From Gigaspora rosea (taxonomy: Eukaryota > Glomeromycota > Glomeromycetes > Diversisporales > Gigasporaceae): a stretch of 64,000 bases of DNA. The stretch is from contig QKWP01000027.1 in NCBI GenBank assembly GCA_003550325.1, positions 150,367 to 214,366 on the forward strand, in the 5' to 3' direction. Position numbers and translations under genes: made by a program. This document shows positions 11,480 through 23,755 of the stretch, piece after piece. Each line of letters opens with the position of its first letter. Positions within the stretch are counted from its first letter, which is position 1. Below the pieces are notes generated by a model. The model saw only the letters and a list, made by a program, of their open reading frames with translations. It ran no database searches and was not told the DNA's origin.

Positions 11480-13380
11480 CAATACTATAGAAAAGACTTA
11501 CTCATCATAATAAGTTCTTTTAGTTGTTCTGAATATGGTTATATATCAAACCTCTTAGTGAATTTATAAGGTTGGAATTAGTAGAAAAATTAAACAATTT
11601 TGTACTTGCAGTAGTTGTTATGACAGAACATCTTTTAGCAAAATAAAAACAGCATAAAACTAGAAAAAGTGAAGACATTCATGAAGGTCAAGATCTTTTA
11701 GAAATGGTTGAGCCAAATGATCTTTTTGATTATATAATCCAACTTCTAAAAATTTTTGTTCAAAAAATGAGCTACCATTTTTTTTTTTAAATATAATATA
11801 GATATTGCTAAGTTTGAAAAAAATATCAAAAGAGATTGCAAATAAGTTGGTTAATATTATTGAAGAAGTAAATAAATTCATATGAATTTATAACTATTCA
11901 TATCAAGAAATACATGCAGTAACATACTGTTATATTTGTTTATAGCAAGATATTCTGGCAGAAATCTCAAAAAGTATGAAGATCCTATAAAGTATTATAA
12001 TATACCTTTTATGAAATGATTTAGCTGTAATAGTTCTATAAAAATTTTATTGACTCAACAAATAATATAGCAAAGTTAACTCTTAACTATAACTCAATAA
12101 TAAAAGACCAAAAGATATATTGGTACCTCAAAATATTAAAGACTTTATTAAAATAAATATTGATCTTTTATATGAGAAATCTATAGTCAGCTTATCAATA
12201 AAAGTATAGATCTATTTATTTAACAAAAACAAATCCATTTTTGGTAAACAAAGCTTGAAAAAGACAGATATAAACATCATAAAAATACATTTATATCAGC
12301 AATAGAGTAGTTTAAAAAAGGTCAGTACAAGATTATTTTGAAAAAATTTCTCTAGTTCATACTCTAGCTGTTATAACAGGACTTTATAAGTAACTAAAAA
12401 AGGTAAATACTAATATCTATGAATGTGATATTAATGCAACCTGTAAACTATCTATTTATTCTATTAAATTTTTAATTAAAAAATTCTATTTTAACCCAGG
12501 TCAAAATAATCATTCAAAATTTAGAATTATTATAAACTAGAATTTTAGAATTAGTATATACCAAAATTATATTGATACTGGTTAGAGATTTTTATACTAA
12601 AATCTAACATAATTCTAATCTGTATTGACTCTAATTTTAGGTGTAACACAGATTAAATAAAATTTTCTTTAAATTAATAAGATTATTTATATTAATATTT
12701 GATATAATTTTTAGATAATATCAACAATTTTAAAATAGAATTATACAGTTTTCAGGTTAAAATAAATGGTACTGGCTTTTCTTTAGCTTGTTTTTTCTTA
12801 GAAAATAATAGTTAATATGGAGAGGAAATATGTATCTATGCTATTCAAAAATTTCTTTATAAATTGTGTGATAAAGGAATAAATCTCAAATTTTTCTTAT
12901 AGACAATAACTTTGTTTAAATAAATACTACATGTTTAACTTGGAATAAAGTAAAGATTCAGCTATGTAAATAGCAAATAAATAGAGCAATTTGTACAAGA
13001 TTAGCAAGTGATAAAACAACAAGAATTTCTTTATTTAATTCTTTATCTAAACATGGTGCCAGATTTCTATTTGATGGCATTATACAATCATCAAAGTTTT
13101 GTTCAAAAGAATATTGTAATATAGCCAAAAAAAATAATAGAAAAGCATTTGCATTAATATCTACTAATCTCTAATGTTAATAGACAATTTTTAACTCAAT
13201 AACAATAAAAAAAACTGCAATTTAGTAATTATATAATTTTTGCAAAGAGAAATTGGTAATATTACTCTGGTATTATTTGTGGAATAAGTAGTATATTAAT
13301 CAGAAATGGCTATTATAGACTCTATCTAGCTGTAAAGATGAAATATCAATTTTTAAAGCTAAAATGTTCTTAGAAGAACA
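11480..13380 (+). pseudogene. Unidentified decayed coding stretch
   Basis: Short coding-like runs without shared frame appear on the plus strand. One near 11650-11760 reads as an acidic helix ending in DLLEMVEPNDLFDYIIQLL. Another near 13030-13160 reads GARFLFDGIIQSSKFCSKEY followed by a basic stretch. Stops and frame changes interrupt both. I do not recognise the family. Composition is richer in mixed codons than the flanking satellite DNA, which is the only reason to suspect an old gene or transposon gene. A minus-strand frame at 11660-11881 is the shadow of the first run. Confidence 0.25.
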
Positions 13381-13385
13381 ATGAA

Positions 13386-13516
13386 AAGTTATAAAAAAAA
13401 ATTTTTTTAAAAAATTTTTTAATAATAACATAAATAAAAAAAAAAAAATTTAAAAAAAAAAAAAAATAATTAAAAAATTAAAAAAATAAAAAAAAATTAA
13501 TAAAAAAAAAAAAGGC
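13386..13516. repeat. A-rich low-complexity tract
   Basis: It is almost only A with scattered T, in runs of up to about 14 A. It carries no information about function. Confidence 0.8.
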
Positions 13517-13709
13517 CTGAATGGATTAAACAATTTAAATCAGAGTAGAAAATATTATCAAAGTGAGAAATTAATAAAGAATATTTAACTAATTTGCTAT
13601 TATAGATTTGTAGCTGCCCATATTTTTTGACAAGCAGATTTTATATTTGCAAATACCTTGTACAAAAAAAAGGGCCTGTTAATTTCAAATTTTTTAATTA
13701 TATTAAAAG

Positions 13710-14163
13710 TGTTATAGGAAGAAATAGGCAATGTTTATTTATAGAATGCAAATGACAACAATAAGGCAGTTTGTCAGAGGCATAACTTGGTGATTTAACC
13801 TAATTTAGTATAAAAATAGCTTATATATTAATATAGTCTGGGTTTATTATATTTTTTATTTAATTAAACTATCAATAACCTGACAATTGTTCCTTAAAAA
13901 AAAGTGAACCAACTTTCTTTTTATACTTTTTGAATATTAGAGAAACTGCAAAGATTTAAACATACATTATTTTACTTCATCTGACTTTAATATACCATGT
14001 GTATCAAACAATAGATAGTATGATTTCTAAATTATCAACTATAAATTAAGCCCTATATAACAAGATTATGCATGATTAATTAAGCATGATAAGCATGATC
14101 AGATATTATGTCAAATGTAGCATAGTATAAATTTATAATTGATATTAATTTTTGTCTATAACA
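13710..14163. repeat. Direct repeat flanking the BTB-TLDc pseudogene, left copy
   Basis: Starts TGTTATAGGAAGAAATA and runs through ATGCAAATGACAACAA, AACTTGGTGATTTAACC, AACCAACTTTCTTTTTATAC and GTATAAATTTATAAT, ending near TCTATAACA. It is collinear with 16903-17715. TG...CA-like ends and two direct copies about 3.2 kb apart allow an old LTR pair, but no primer-binding site or retroviral-type domains were seen between them. Confidence 0.6.
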
Positions 14164-14639
14164 TTTGTCTATACTTATTTTATATATCTTATATATAAAA
14201 TCCAAATATAGTGAGTTTTATTCTTGGCTAAGATACTATGAACAAAGGCATGTAGTATCAATTTGTTATAAGACTGTGAATATAGATAACCAATTAGTAG
14301 GTATGAGATGTGAATAATAGTTATTATAGGAAAAGAATAAGAATAGGTATAGGGTATTGCTAACATATATTATGGAAAAAGAGTTGGATAAATATAATAA
14401 AATTTTGGTTGAGTAGATATGGGCATAAGGAGTTATATAAGTAGGAAGTTGTTCTTCTTCTTTTTGTCTTTGCTGCTAGCTTATTGTAAGTTTAGCTTGT
14501 TGTTAGTGGATTGTTTGCTAATCAAAACTTTTGTTACAACATATAGTCAAATTCTATAATTTTCATTAGGCTTGTTTTTAATATCTTATTAGTAATTGTT
14601 AAAAGTTTATCATATTCTTTTTTTTTTTTTGTAGTCTAA

Positions 14640-16040
14640 CACCAATTTGGTTGTATGTATTAAAAATTTCTAAAAATTGGCTTTTGATTTTATTGTTATT
14701 ATTCAAGTTTAATATTTCTTTATTCCAAAATCTTACTTAATGATTAATAGAATTGATAGTAGGCTATTTGTTAGTATTGGATCCATGCATCTCTTAGCTA
14801 ATCTAATATAACAGTCAGGTGTTCCAGCATCAAACTCTAACTAATTTATTCCATCTGATATGATTATATTTACCAATAATTTTATTAGTGCCTTTAATCT
14901 TCATAACTACAACAAGATCAGAATTTTATCAATCTATAAAACAATTTCAAACATATTGCTTTGTTAATAACTTTCAAAAATAGTTTTGTTGATCTGTGTA
15001 GTAAATCATATGAGATAGAAGAATTACAGCTAATATCGGTTTATATATTTTTTAACTTAATCTTNAACTCTAACTAATTTATTCCATCTGATATGATTAT
15101 ATTTACCAATAATTTTATTAGTGCCTTTAATCTTCATAACTACAACAAGATCAGAATTTTTATCAATCTATAAAGCAATTTCAAACATATTGCTTTGTTA
15201 ATAACTTTCAAAAATAGTTTTGTTGATCTGTGTAGTAAATCATATGAGATAGAAGAATTACAGCTAATATTAGTTTATTTGGAATTATATGTTTTTTAAC
15301 TTAATCTTTCCAAAGTTTTTTTTTAGAATTGGTTGATATATTTATAAAAATCATCATCAGAGATTTGAAAATAACAAATAAAAGGTAAATAATTTTTTAA
15401 AGTAGTTTTTAGTGTTAAAATATTTTCATTGAACCATTCTTTAGAATAGGATAATAAACCAGAATTTTGAGCAATATCTATTTGATAACAAAATTCCAAA
15501 TTTTAACTTCTTTCATATAAATCATCTCATTCAATCAACGAAATTATTGCATTTTCTTAAAGGTATACAAAATCTTCAGATTCATTTTTGTGGAATACTT
15601 TACTACTATATTATTATACCATTCTTGTAAATTTAAAAGTTTGATATTTTTGAAACTTTCTTAACAAATACAAGCAAAGTGTAAATGAAGCAATAAGCAT
15701 TTGATTCAATTAACAAAGTTTCAAGATGTTTAGCTAACTCTTTAAGAATAAGTTCATATGCAATAAGTATTAACTCAAAAATAAATAATGCTTAAAGATT
15801 TTCTAATAAAGTTGATAATAATTTTAAACTGTTTTAATGAAACATTTTTCAAATTAATCATTTTGATATTATTTTCATTTTTGTTAGCTGTTTTCAATTT
15901 ATTACAAAAATATAAAAATTGATGTTTTAAAATAGCTGGATGTGCTTGAAAACTTTGTTGTTATTGTAATATAAAGTTACACTACAATATTTGTTTATTT
16001 AAATAAATTTTTAACTGTTGATATTTAGGAGATTCTATTG
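14640..16040 (-). pseudogene. Decayed BTB-BACK-TLDc protein gene
   Basis: On the minus strand, from about 16035, the translation gives a BTB-type block (FQAHPAILKHQFLYFCNKL at about 15890-15950, then NNIKMINLKNVSLKQFKIII). A BACK-like region follows at about 15310-15790, with pieces matching ESxDFVYLxENAIISLIExDDL and KTTLKNYLPFICYFQIS. A TLDc block follows (DLVVVMKIKGTNKIIGKYN, near 14900-14950 and again in the duplicated copy). The order is that of the BTB/kelch-like TLDc proteins that are abundant in arbuscular mycorrhizal fungi; intact members are proposed ubiquitin-ligase adaptors. Many stops and frameshifts show it is dead. The TLDc part is present twice around the single N at 15065, perhaps an assembly effect. 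I am fairly confident of the family and not of the boundaries. Confidence 0.65.
14833..15308. repeat. Tandem near-identical ~235-bp duplication around a single N
   Basis: 14833-15064 and 15066-15308 both start AACTCTAACTAATTTATTCC and run to AACTTAATCTT with few differences (a small indel near 15275). The only base between them is the N at 15065. This is the pattern expected from two contig ends that overlap but were joined with a placeholder instead of being merged. Confidence 0.9.
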
Positions 16041-16902
16041 CTTTGAATTTGCCAGAATACCAACTACCTGAATTGAATTTAATTTAATATTAGATTTTAT
16101 TCAAAGTAAAGTAACTTTGATATTTATCATTCAATTGAATTGGTGATGTTATTTTTTGTAATTACATGATCTCATAAACAAAGTTCATAATTGAACCAAA
16201 AATTCAATCCTGAATCTTGAATTGATTTGTTGATTCTGTACTTTTGTAAAGAGCCTTAATAGTTGAGTCAAATCTTGACCTATTTGAGCTAAAAAAAAAC
16301 AGGAAGTAAGTATTAAGTTAAACTACTTACTAATATAAAAAGTAAACTAATACTTATTTATTAGCAAAGTTACTGTATCAAAACTTTAACCAAACAATTT
16401 CTAATATTTTCTTCTATGTAAATTTGTATAATCATCATTCTTCTCTCTTTTTTTTTTATAATCCACAATAATTTTGTTACTATGCATTTGGATGACTTAT
16501 GATATTTGATTTACTTTTTTTTAAGACCAATATGAATCTAAATACTCTGGATATTTGCAATGTTGTAAACTTATCAATATGGCCTTTTGCATTAGTTTGT
16601 AGCATTTTAACACTCTCCTAGCAGTGCCTTTTACTATTGCTTGTATTGCAGATTCTTGGCAAAAGGCTTTTATGCCAACCTGGCTACTCTTTGTAAAAAT
16701 TTTAAATTATTACAAATATTGATATTTATCTTACTATTTCTAATGGGCAATGATTTTATAGTAGTTTTCTTTGGGGCTTGATTTTCTCAATATCATTTTT
16801 ATAAACTCTTTAAATTATTTAAAGTTCATCTTCACAATAATATTTTAATTTGCTTTTAGTATTTGAAGTAAGAAGTTCTAGAATCTCACAGTCACTATCA
16901 AT
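16041..16902. other. Interior of the 13.7-17.7 kb repeat-flanked unit, no gene assigned
   Basis: Contains a weak minus-strand run (DSDCEILELLTSNTKSKLKYY near 16840-16900) without recognisable homology, plus AT-rich sequence. Nothing else is supportable. Confidence 0.3.
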
Positions 16903-17715
16903 TGTTATGGAGAGAAATAAACAACATTTATTTATAGGATGCAAATGACAACAAAAAGGCAGTTCACCAAAGGTGTAACTTGGTGATTTAACCCAATTTA
17001 GTATAAAAATAGCTTATTGTCCGGAGCATAGCAGAAAATTCTCTGTTTTTATAACAACAAGTAATAAATTAGTGTTACTTGATTTTGTCTGTCTGGCCCT
17101 TCTGCGTTTATGATTGGCTGAAAATGTTGTATGACATTACACTACAATCCTTTTTTTTCAATACAGCAATTGCATATACTTAGTTCCTATTTTTTTTGCG
17201 CATACCAGTTTTTATTTTATGTTTATTTATTTTTTCACAATACCAATTTCTTCTACTTTTAACAGAGTTATAAGTGCTTCACTACTTCCTCAGTATTATA
17301 GAAGTAAGCCTAATCAATTATATAAATAAAATTATAAATATTTGTTAAAAAATTAATATTAATAGTAGCTCCGGACTTACAATACTGCGCATTTCCTAGT
17401 GTATTAATGTAGTCTGATTTTATTATATTCTTTATTTAATTTAACTATTGATAATCTAAAAATTGTTCCTTAAGAAGAGCAAACCAACTTTCTTTTTATA
17501 CTTTCTGAATATTAGTTTACCTTATCTGACTTAAACATGCCATGTGTATCAAGTGATAAGTGGTATAATTTCTAAATCACCCTACTGTAAGCTAAGCTCT
17601 ATACAAAGAGATTATGCATAATCAATTATGTATAATCAATTATACATAATCGGATGTTATATGAAATGTGACACAGTATAAATTTATAATCGAATTACTT
17701 TTTGCCCATGATAAA
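16903..17715. repeat. Direct repeat flanking the BTB-TLDc pseudogene, right copy
   Basis: The same ~430-bp sequence as 13710-14163, but interrupted at 17019-17400 by 382 bp that start TGTCCGGAGCATAG. Near their right end they carry the inverse TAGCTCCGGAC. Before the insertion the copies match through AAAATAGCTTAT, and after it from TGTATTAATGTAGTCTG. The insertion is probably a separate mobile sequence. Confidence 0.65.
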
Positions 17716-18154
17716 AAAAATTACAACAACCATTTCTAATTGAATGTGATCAAAAAATTATTAAAAAACAAGAAGAAACTGCCATTTTTCATGATTAAAT
17801 TGAGGATATTCAAAATATTTATGAGTTAAAAGATAAAAATAATAATATTAAAATAAATTGATAACTCTAACAACTAAAATGCTTACACTTCTTACCAAAC
17901 AAAAGGAAGCTAACAACATTTAATGGGCACAAAATATAAAAGAAATTTTGAACCTATTAAAAAAATAACAGAATAGGTCGAGAGTTATAAAAGAAAAAAA
18001 ATATGCCCTTAATATGAAAAGGACATTTATATATACATGTTTTTTGAACTTAAGACTTAACAATTTTTGACACATTTTAGAATAGTTTAAAAAAAATTAA
18101 TATTATGACCAAGATTGTATTAAATTAAAAAAAAAAACACCCAATTTCAAATAC
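17716..18154. other. Intergenic, nothing recognised
   Basis: A-rich sequence between the repeat copy and the satellite array. No gene was seen. Confidence 0.35.
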
Positions 18155-19510
18155 TTAAATTAATAAAGTTTCCTTATACTTACACACAAAATTATTATAA
18201 ACAAAATGAAATTAAATAAATTCATGAAGATGAAATAACTTATTTAAATTCTTAAATTGATGATAAAAATTCTTTACACTCAATCTAAAAATAAAATATT
18301 CTTAAAGGTAAATAACTTATTTTAGATACTTAGATTAAAAATACTTATACCCTGAATTATCACAAATAAAATGATATTAAATATTAATATTCATGAGCAT
18401 TAATGGCCTATTTTTAAGTAATCAAATATTCATGAATATAACAGCTTATTTAAATTAACAAGTTTCTTATACTTATGCACTAATTGTTGCAAATAAATAG
18501 CAAATATTTATGGACATGAATCATTTACGAATAACTAATTATAATATTATTAAGATATTTTAATTGATAAATGTTATTTATGCTAACAACCTAAAATAAA
18601 ATCAAATTGTAAGAAGGTAAGTAACATATTTTATGCTTAGATATTAATAAGTGTTCCTTATACTTACACACCAACTTATCATGGATAAAATGAAATTAAA
18701 TAAAAATCCATAGGACAAATAGATTATTTTAGATACTTAAATTGTTAAAATGTTCTTTACACTTATGGGCTAAAATAAAATTAAATTTATAGTAAATATT
18801 CATAAAAATGTTTAATTAACGAACTTCTTTATCCTTACGCATTAAATTATCATGAAAATGAATAGCTTAAATATTTAAATTGGTAAATTTTAACTACACT
18901 TACGACCTAAAATAAATTAATAGATATTAGATTAATAATATTCCTTATACAGTACTTACATGCCAACTTATTGCGGATAAAATGAAATTAAATAAATATC
19001 CATAGGCACAAATAGATTATTTTAAATGCTTAATTTGACAAAATATTCTTTACACTTATGGCCCTAAAATAAAATTAAATAGTAAATATTCATGAAATTG
19101 TTTAGATACTTGGATTAACAAACGTTCTTTATTCTTACGCACTAAATTATCATAAAAATGAATAGCATAAATATTTGAATTAAATTTTTTCACTACACTT
19201 ACGACCAAAATAAAATTAAATAGATAATTAGATTAATAATGTTTCTTATACTTACGCACCAACTTATCATGAATAAATAAATATCCATAGACAAGAATTG
19301 CTTATTTTAAATACCTATGTTCTTTATTCACGATCTAAAATAAAATTAATAGTAAATATTCATGAAAATGAATAGCTTATTTAGATAATTAGATTAACAG
19401 ACATTCTTGATACTTACACACTAAATTATCGTGAATAAAATGAAATTAAATAGTAAATATTTATTGACATAAATAGCCTGTTTTAAATACTTAAAGTTGA
19501 AACACTTAAA
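18155..19510. repeat. AT-rich satellite array with ~295-bp higher-order period
   Basis: Basic blocks (TTCCTTATACTTACGCACC, AACTTATCATGRATAAAATG, AAATTAAATAGTAAATATTC, ATGAATAGCTTATTTTAGATAC) recur every 60-130 bp throughout. From 18650 a composite of three variants repeats as a unit: 18650-18942, 18943-19235 and a shortened 19236-19430. No open reading frame follows this period. Confidence 0.8.
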
Positions 19511-19800
19511 TATATTTTTTTATTGCGTACCTATTTTTTTCAATAAAGTTTATTGAATACTTAAACTTTTTTGATTCCAAGTGATTGCGTTCTAGAGTTG
19601 TTTCAAGTAAACATTCTTAGTTACTAGCATTAAAAATTATAGCTTTTAGGGTAGAACTTTTTAAATACGTCCATAAATACATAAAAGTTAAGTACATACT
19701 GTTCGTACACGATTTTGTTAATATTGACTAAAAATATTGACCAATCATCGCATAATGGTGCGCTACATACTATCACATGATAGTGAAAAAGTGACGGCGA
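19511..19800. other. Unique-looking spacer
   Basis: No recognised gene. It contains a small CACATGATAGTG palindromic motif near 19770. Confidence 0.35.
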
Positions 19801-20076
19801 TAGGGTGTCCAGGATTATGCGATGCGATAGGGTAAATTATGCGTGCGAATTGGGGTCAATTATGCAGTGGATGCGGAATAAATAAAAAATTTAGCATTTT
19901 GATTAAATTTTCTAACAAAGCATATTAAGCTGAAAAACTACGTGCTACATCTAGAGATGGGAAAAATGCGCATTTTATAATAAAATGCGCATGATATCGC
20001 ATGATAAAAAATTTTTTTAATTTTTAAATGGTTGATTATGCGCATAATGCCGCATCACATAATCCTGGACACCCTA
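19801..20076. mobile_element. MITE with ~25-bp TIR (TAGGGTGTCCAGGATTATG)
   Basis: The terminal repeat TAGGGTGTCCAGGATTATGC is mirrored at the right end (CATAATCCTGGACACCCTA). The interior is rich in GCGCAT/ATGCGC. A TA target duplication is possible (19801-19802 and 20075-20076). A direct AGTGACG occurs at 19788-19794 and 20077-20083, so the TSD class is ambiguous. A lone right end (CTGGACACCCTA) occurs near 28387. Confidence 0.75.
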
Positions 20077-20142
20077 AGTGACGTAATGGTCTCGTATAAA
20101 GTTAAGTTAATTGAAGTTCCATGTGGCACATGCAGTTGAGTG

Positions 20143-20318
20143 ATTATCAATCCGGGCAACCCGCTTAAGAATTCTAAATTCGGCTGCCCCAATTCTGAAT
20201 CAGGACAGCCGGATTCTAAATTGGAATCAAATTATCAATCCGGGCAACCCGCTTAAGAATTCTAAATTCGGCTACCCCGATTCTGAATCAGGACAACCGG
20301 ATTCTAAATCGGGCGGAT
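20143..20318. repeat. Two tandem copies of an 88-bp unit
   Basis: ATTATCAATCCGGGCAACCC starts at 20143 and again at 20231. The copies differ at only a few positions (for example GGCTGCCCC/GGCTACCCC), mostly transitions. Each unit has internal inverted GAATC/GATTC motifs. It is GC-richer than the neighbourhood. Confidence 0.85.
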
Positions 20319-21056
20319 TCTTATCTGGGGTACAACATATATATTTACTGAGATTTATACTACAGTCAGGGTTACCTTGAACTGCTATTATTACCTACTT
20401 TTGGTCTTATAAAGTTTATCTAATCCTAGTACTGTTCTATTTTTTTCAGTTTTTTTTCTTCAGAAGTTTTTTTTTCTCAATTGCATTTTTATTTCTAATC
20501 TGAGAACTCAAAAAAGGCAGTTTGCTACTAGCAAACCTAGTAGACTTTCTTCTTTTAGTACATGCTTCTAAATTACATGTTCTTTTCTTTCAATATAACT
20601 CTAGTAGTCTAGTTAGTAGGGCCTGCTATAAACCCTCTTGGTATAAGTCTGCTTCTGGTCAATCTGCTACTAGTTAGTTATTGTCTAATTTCTGTTTAAA
20701 TACTATCATAAGTCCAGCTATCTCTTAACTTGAGTTTTGTCAAATATGGTTTTCTTATCTTACAAATACTTCTACTATATGATCCATGCACCCTAATTTT
20801 ATATATAATATAGCACTAGAGCTTCCAATACAAATTGGTATAATACAAGTTACAGATTTACAATCTGGGCTCAGAGTCAAGGTTACTATAACACAACTAT
20901 AAATTTTTCAAAATTGTCTTTGGTGAAATTTGAACTCTATACCTTTTGTTACAACTACTTGAGAAGTAACAACAATTCAACTATACTATATTACTATACC
21001 TCTATATAAATTTTTAATTTTCAATATATATTAACTTTTTATATAGTACTAGATAG
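20319..21056. other. Unidentified T-rich spacer
   Basis: Moderately complex T-rich sequence, with recurrent CTACTAG motifs at 20525-20680. It has no open frame or terminal-repeat structure that I can support. Confidence 0.3.
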
Positions 21057-21456
21057 TAGGGTTTCTCAAAGTTGAATCAAATCGAATATCAGGCATATTT
21101 GAATTTGATTGAATTGAATAAGCCCTTGATTTGAATTTAATTTTATTTGATCAAATCAAATCAAATTTATTTGTAATTTTTAAAAAACTTTGATCACTTT
21201 TCAAAATTTTCAATTTATACAAAATTTATTAAATTAATTAATTTTTTGTATTAAGTAAAAAATGGGTTTCTATTACCTGTAGTCCTTAGTAACTAGGGTG
21301 AAGAGAAAAAAGCCTGATTGATTTCAGAAATTTGAAGGCTATAAAAATATTATTACACAATTGATGTTCAAACTGAAATTAGTATATGTAATTAGTATGA
21401 TAAACACACTTTCATGAAATGGGCTCTATTTGTATCTCCCACACGCCTGCTGCCAG

Positions 21457-23110
21457 TAGGGCTCCTATCGGATCGGACCAAACCGGACTTTTGTCAAGTT
21501 TGAATCCGGTTCGATTTTCGAACCGAACTCGAACTTTTTGTTTCGAACTTTTTAGTCAAGTTCGAGTTCGGTCCGGGTTCGGTCCGAAGTTTGTCAAACT
21601 AGTTTGAAATCTGAATTAGTGATATGAATCGAAAATCGATTAATCGATTAGTTGCGATGAATGATATTGCATGATCGATTTATATAATTTACCGGTAAGT
21701 TTTATTTATTTTATTATATTATATTATAATAGTTTTATGTACAGTATTTATTATATCATAGTTATTTAATTATTGTATCATATTTATGTGCGTAATATAC
21801 ATAGTATAAAATGTTTCTAGTAACGAATATCATTGCTTACCACTAATTCTGTCCAAAACCTTACCCTAACCTATAACCCGTGTCCGTATCCTTACTCTAA
21901 CCTTAACCCGCAACCCTAACCTTAAAATTCAACTAACCCACCAAACCTTACCTATAACCCGTGTCCGTATTTACCATTACTCTGAATTCTAATTCACGTC
22001 CTAATTATCCTTACCCTAACTCTAACTCGCAACCATAACCCTAGCCTTAAAATCTAACTAACCCACCAAGTTGACGAAGCTCATATCTACAAAGAAAGAA
22101 TTCACACCAAACGTCAATGTAATGCTTTCAGACAGGCCATAAGTCGCATTAAGTACACCAGCCTTAACTTATGGAATCAACAACGAAGCACCAAAACGAT
22201 AGCGGCACTATAAATAACGACGATGACGAAGACACTAACGATGAATTAACGACTAAAAGAAAAATAAACAAGAGTTAGTAAAGAACAAAATAAAAAAAAA
22301 TTAAAAGAAAAGATGTGACGCCTATCTGAAAGACACATCAGCAGTGCGGCAACGTGAAATTAACGCTGCACCGACAATAACGAAGTCACTAATACATGAC
22401 GACTCAAAGCAAATATTCCACCATACGAACGGAGGCACTATATGAAAAACGACTACAAGTGACGACTTCAGTATACGAACGAAGGAACCACCATATGATG
22501 ACTTCAGCATACGAGGAAAAGCATCATCACGCCAACATACGACGACTCCAAGCGACGGCTCCAACATACGACGACTCCAAGAAACAGCATCAGCAAAAAA
22601 ACGACGTAACCAAAAAAGGGAAGGTACTAAGGCGGCTGCTACAAAAAAAAAAATACAAAAAAAAATTAATTAGAAAGAAGAAAAAACAATGTAAACAAAA
22701 AAAAAATCAATACTTATATTTTGCGGATCTCTCTCCCGGTTAAACGTAGTAATTTTCATTTTTAAAAAATATATTTAAAAATTTTATATATATAAATATA
22801 TATATAAAATAAAATTTTAATTTTTTCAAAAAAGGCACCCGGCCGGGTTACAGAAACAATTATATTTGTTTGCACGGCCTAACTAATCGATTATGATTTT
22901 TTGCCCGATTCGTAACACTAATCCGAATACTAGTATAAATATTCGAACTTCAAACTAGTTTGACAAACTTCGGACCGAACTGAACTGAACTCTTAACTGA
23001 GTTTGAGTCTGGTTCGAAGTTTGAAACTAGCAAAATTTAGAGTTCGAGTTCGGTTCGATCCCGGATCGGATCCGAACCGGACCGAACCCGAACCGAACAT
23101 AGGAGCACTA
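21457..23110. mobile_element. hAT-like element with exact 8-bp TSD
   Basis: The ends are TAGGGCTCCTATCGGATCGG and the inverse (TAGTGCTCCTATGTTCGG). The exact TSD is GCTGCCAG (21449-21456 and 23111-23118). The subterminal arms (21465-21600 and 22935-23100) are unusually GC-rich repeats of TTCGGTCCG/GAACCGAACC. A relative with AT-shifted sequence starts near 40900. Confidence 0.85.
21617..22920. mobile_element. Innermost hAT-like element of the stack
   Basis: Starts TAGTGATATGAATCGAAAAT and ends with the inverse of TAGTGTTACGAATCGGGC. The TSDs are ATCTGAAT (21609-21616) and ATCCGAAT (22921-22928), differing by one C/T change at a CG. The interior carries two runs of CCTAACCTATAACCCGTGTCC-type telomere-like sequence (21856-22060). 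It also has repeated CATACGACGACTCCAAG motifs (22470-22590) inside a 115-codon lysine-rich open frame (22396-22743), probably not a gene. Its termini match the element at 61930-62353. Confidence 0.8.
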
Positions 23111-23755
23111 GCTGCCAGTAACAAGTCTTCAAAGTTGAACGGGTCAGGCCCAGGCCCAACTCGATCAGGCCTGACCTGTTCAACTTTGAAGACTTGTTAC
23201 TGGTAGCAGGCATGTGAGAAATAAAAAGGAGCCTATTTCATAAAAGTGTGTTTATAATACTAATTATATATACTAATTTTAGTTTGAACATCAAGTATGT
23301 AATACTATTTTTATAGCCTTCAAAATTTTTGGGCTTTTTCTCCTCATCCTATTAGTAACTATCTCGAATAGGAGCTTTTAGGTGAAGTTGTACCTTGTGA
23401 CACAGACAAATCCAAGGAATCAGAAAAATGGAACCCATTTGGCAAGATCTGAATAAGGATTAGCAAAGATTTTTGATGGTGCTACCAAAACTGGAATATT
23501 GGACCGGAGCTGAAGAACCAGATGTCAACCTCAGGAACAAGGTCTACCAACCTGGCCACCCAATAACATATTGGAGAAAAAGGACCTATGTTATAGAAGT
23601 AGGTACCAGATAGAAAAAATCAAAATGGTATCTAATGCCAGGTAGATTGATCCTTCCAGGCCAACTGGATTGGAAGTCTGGGAGGTATTGGTGAAGGACT
23701 GATAGGAAAGCGATGGTGGGTACTGGGGTTGGAGCGAACCTTACAAGGGTATAAG

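Larger units (their letters stand above)
21285..23362. mobile_element. Palindromic element split by a hAT-like insertion
   Basis: Left arm 21285-21456 and right arm about 23190-23362 are inverse copies. Both carry GAAGGCTATAAAAATA, TTGATGTTCAAACT, AATTAGTATATRTAATTAGTA and the TTTCATRAAATRGGCTC block. Its apex, 23119-23205, is a tight hairpin (TAACAAGTCTTCAAAGTTGA against the inverse). Excising 21457-23118 restores one continuous palindrome. Confidence 0.75.

Noticed and set aside
20820-21000. tRNA-like stretch (GGGCTCAGAGTC...)
   Set aside because: No cloverleaf with paired acceptor stem or T-loop GGTTCGANTC could be formed by eye.
22396-22743. 115-codon lysine-rich frame
   Set aside because: It is inside a non-autonomous hAT-like element and arises from short tandem repeats and an A-rich tract.
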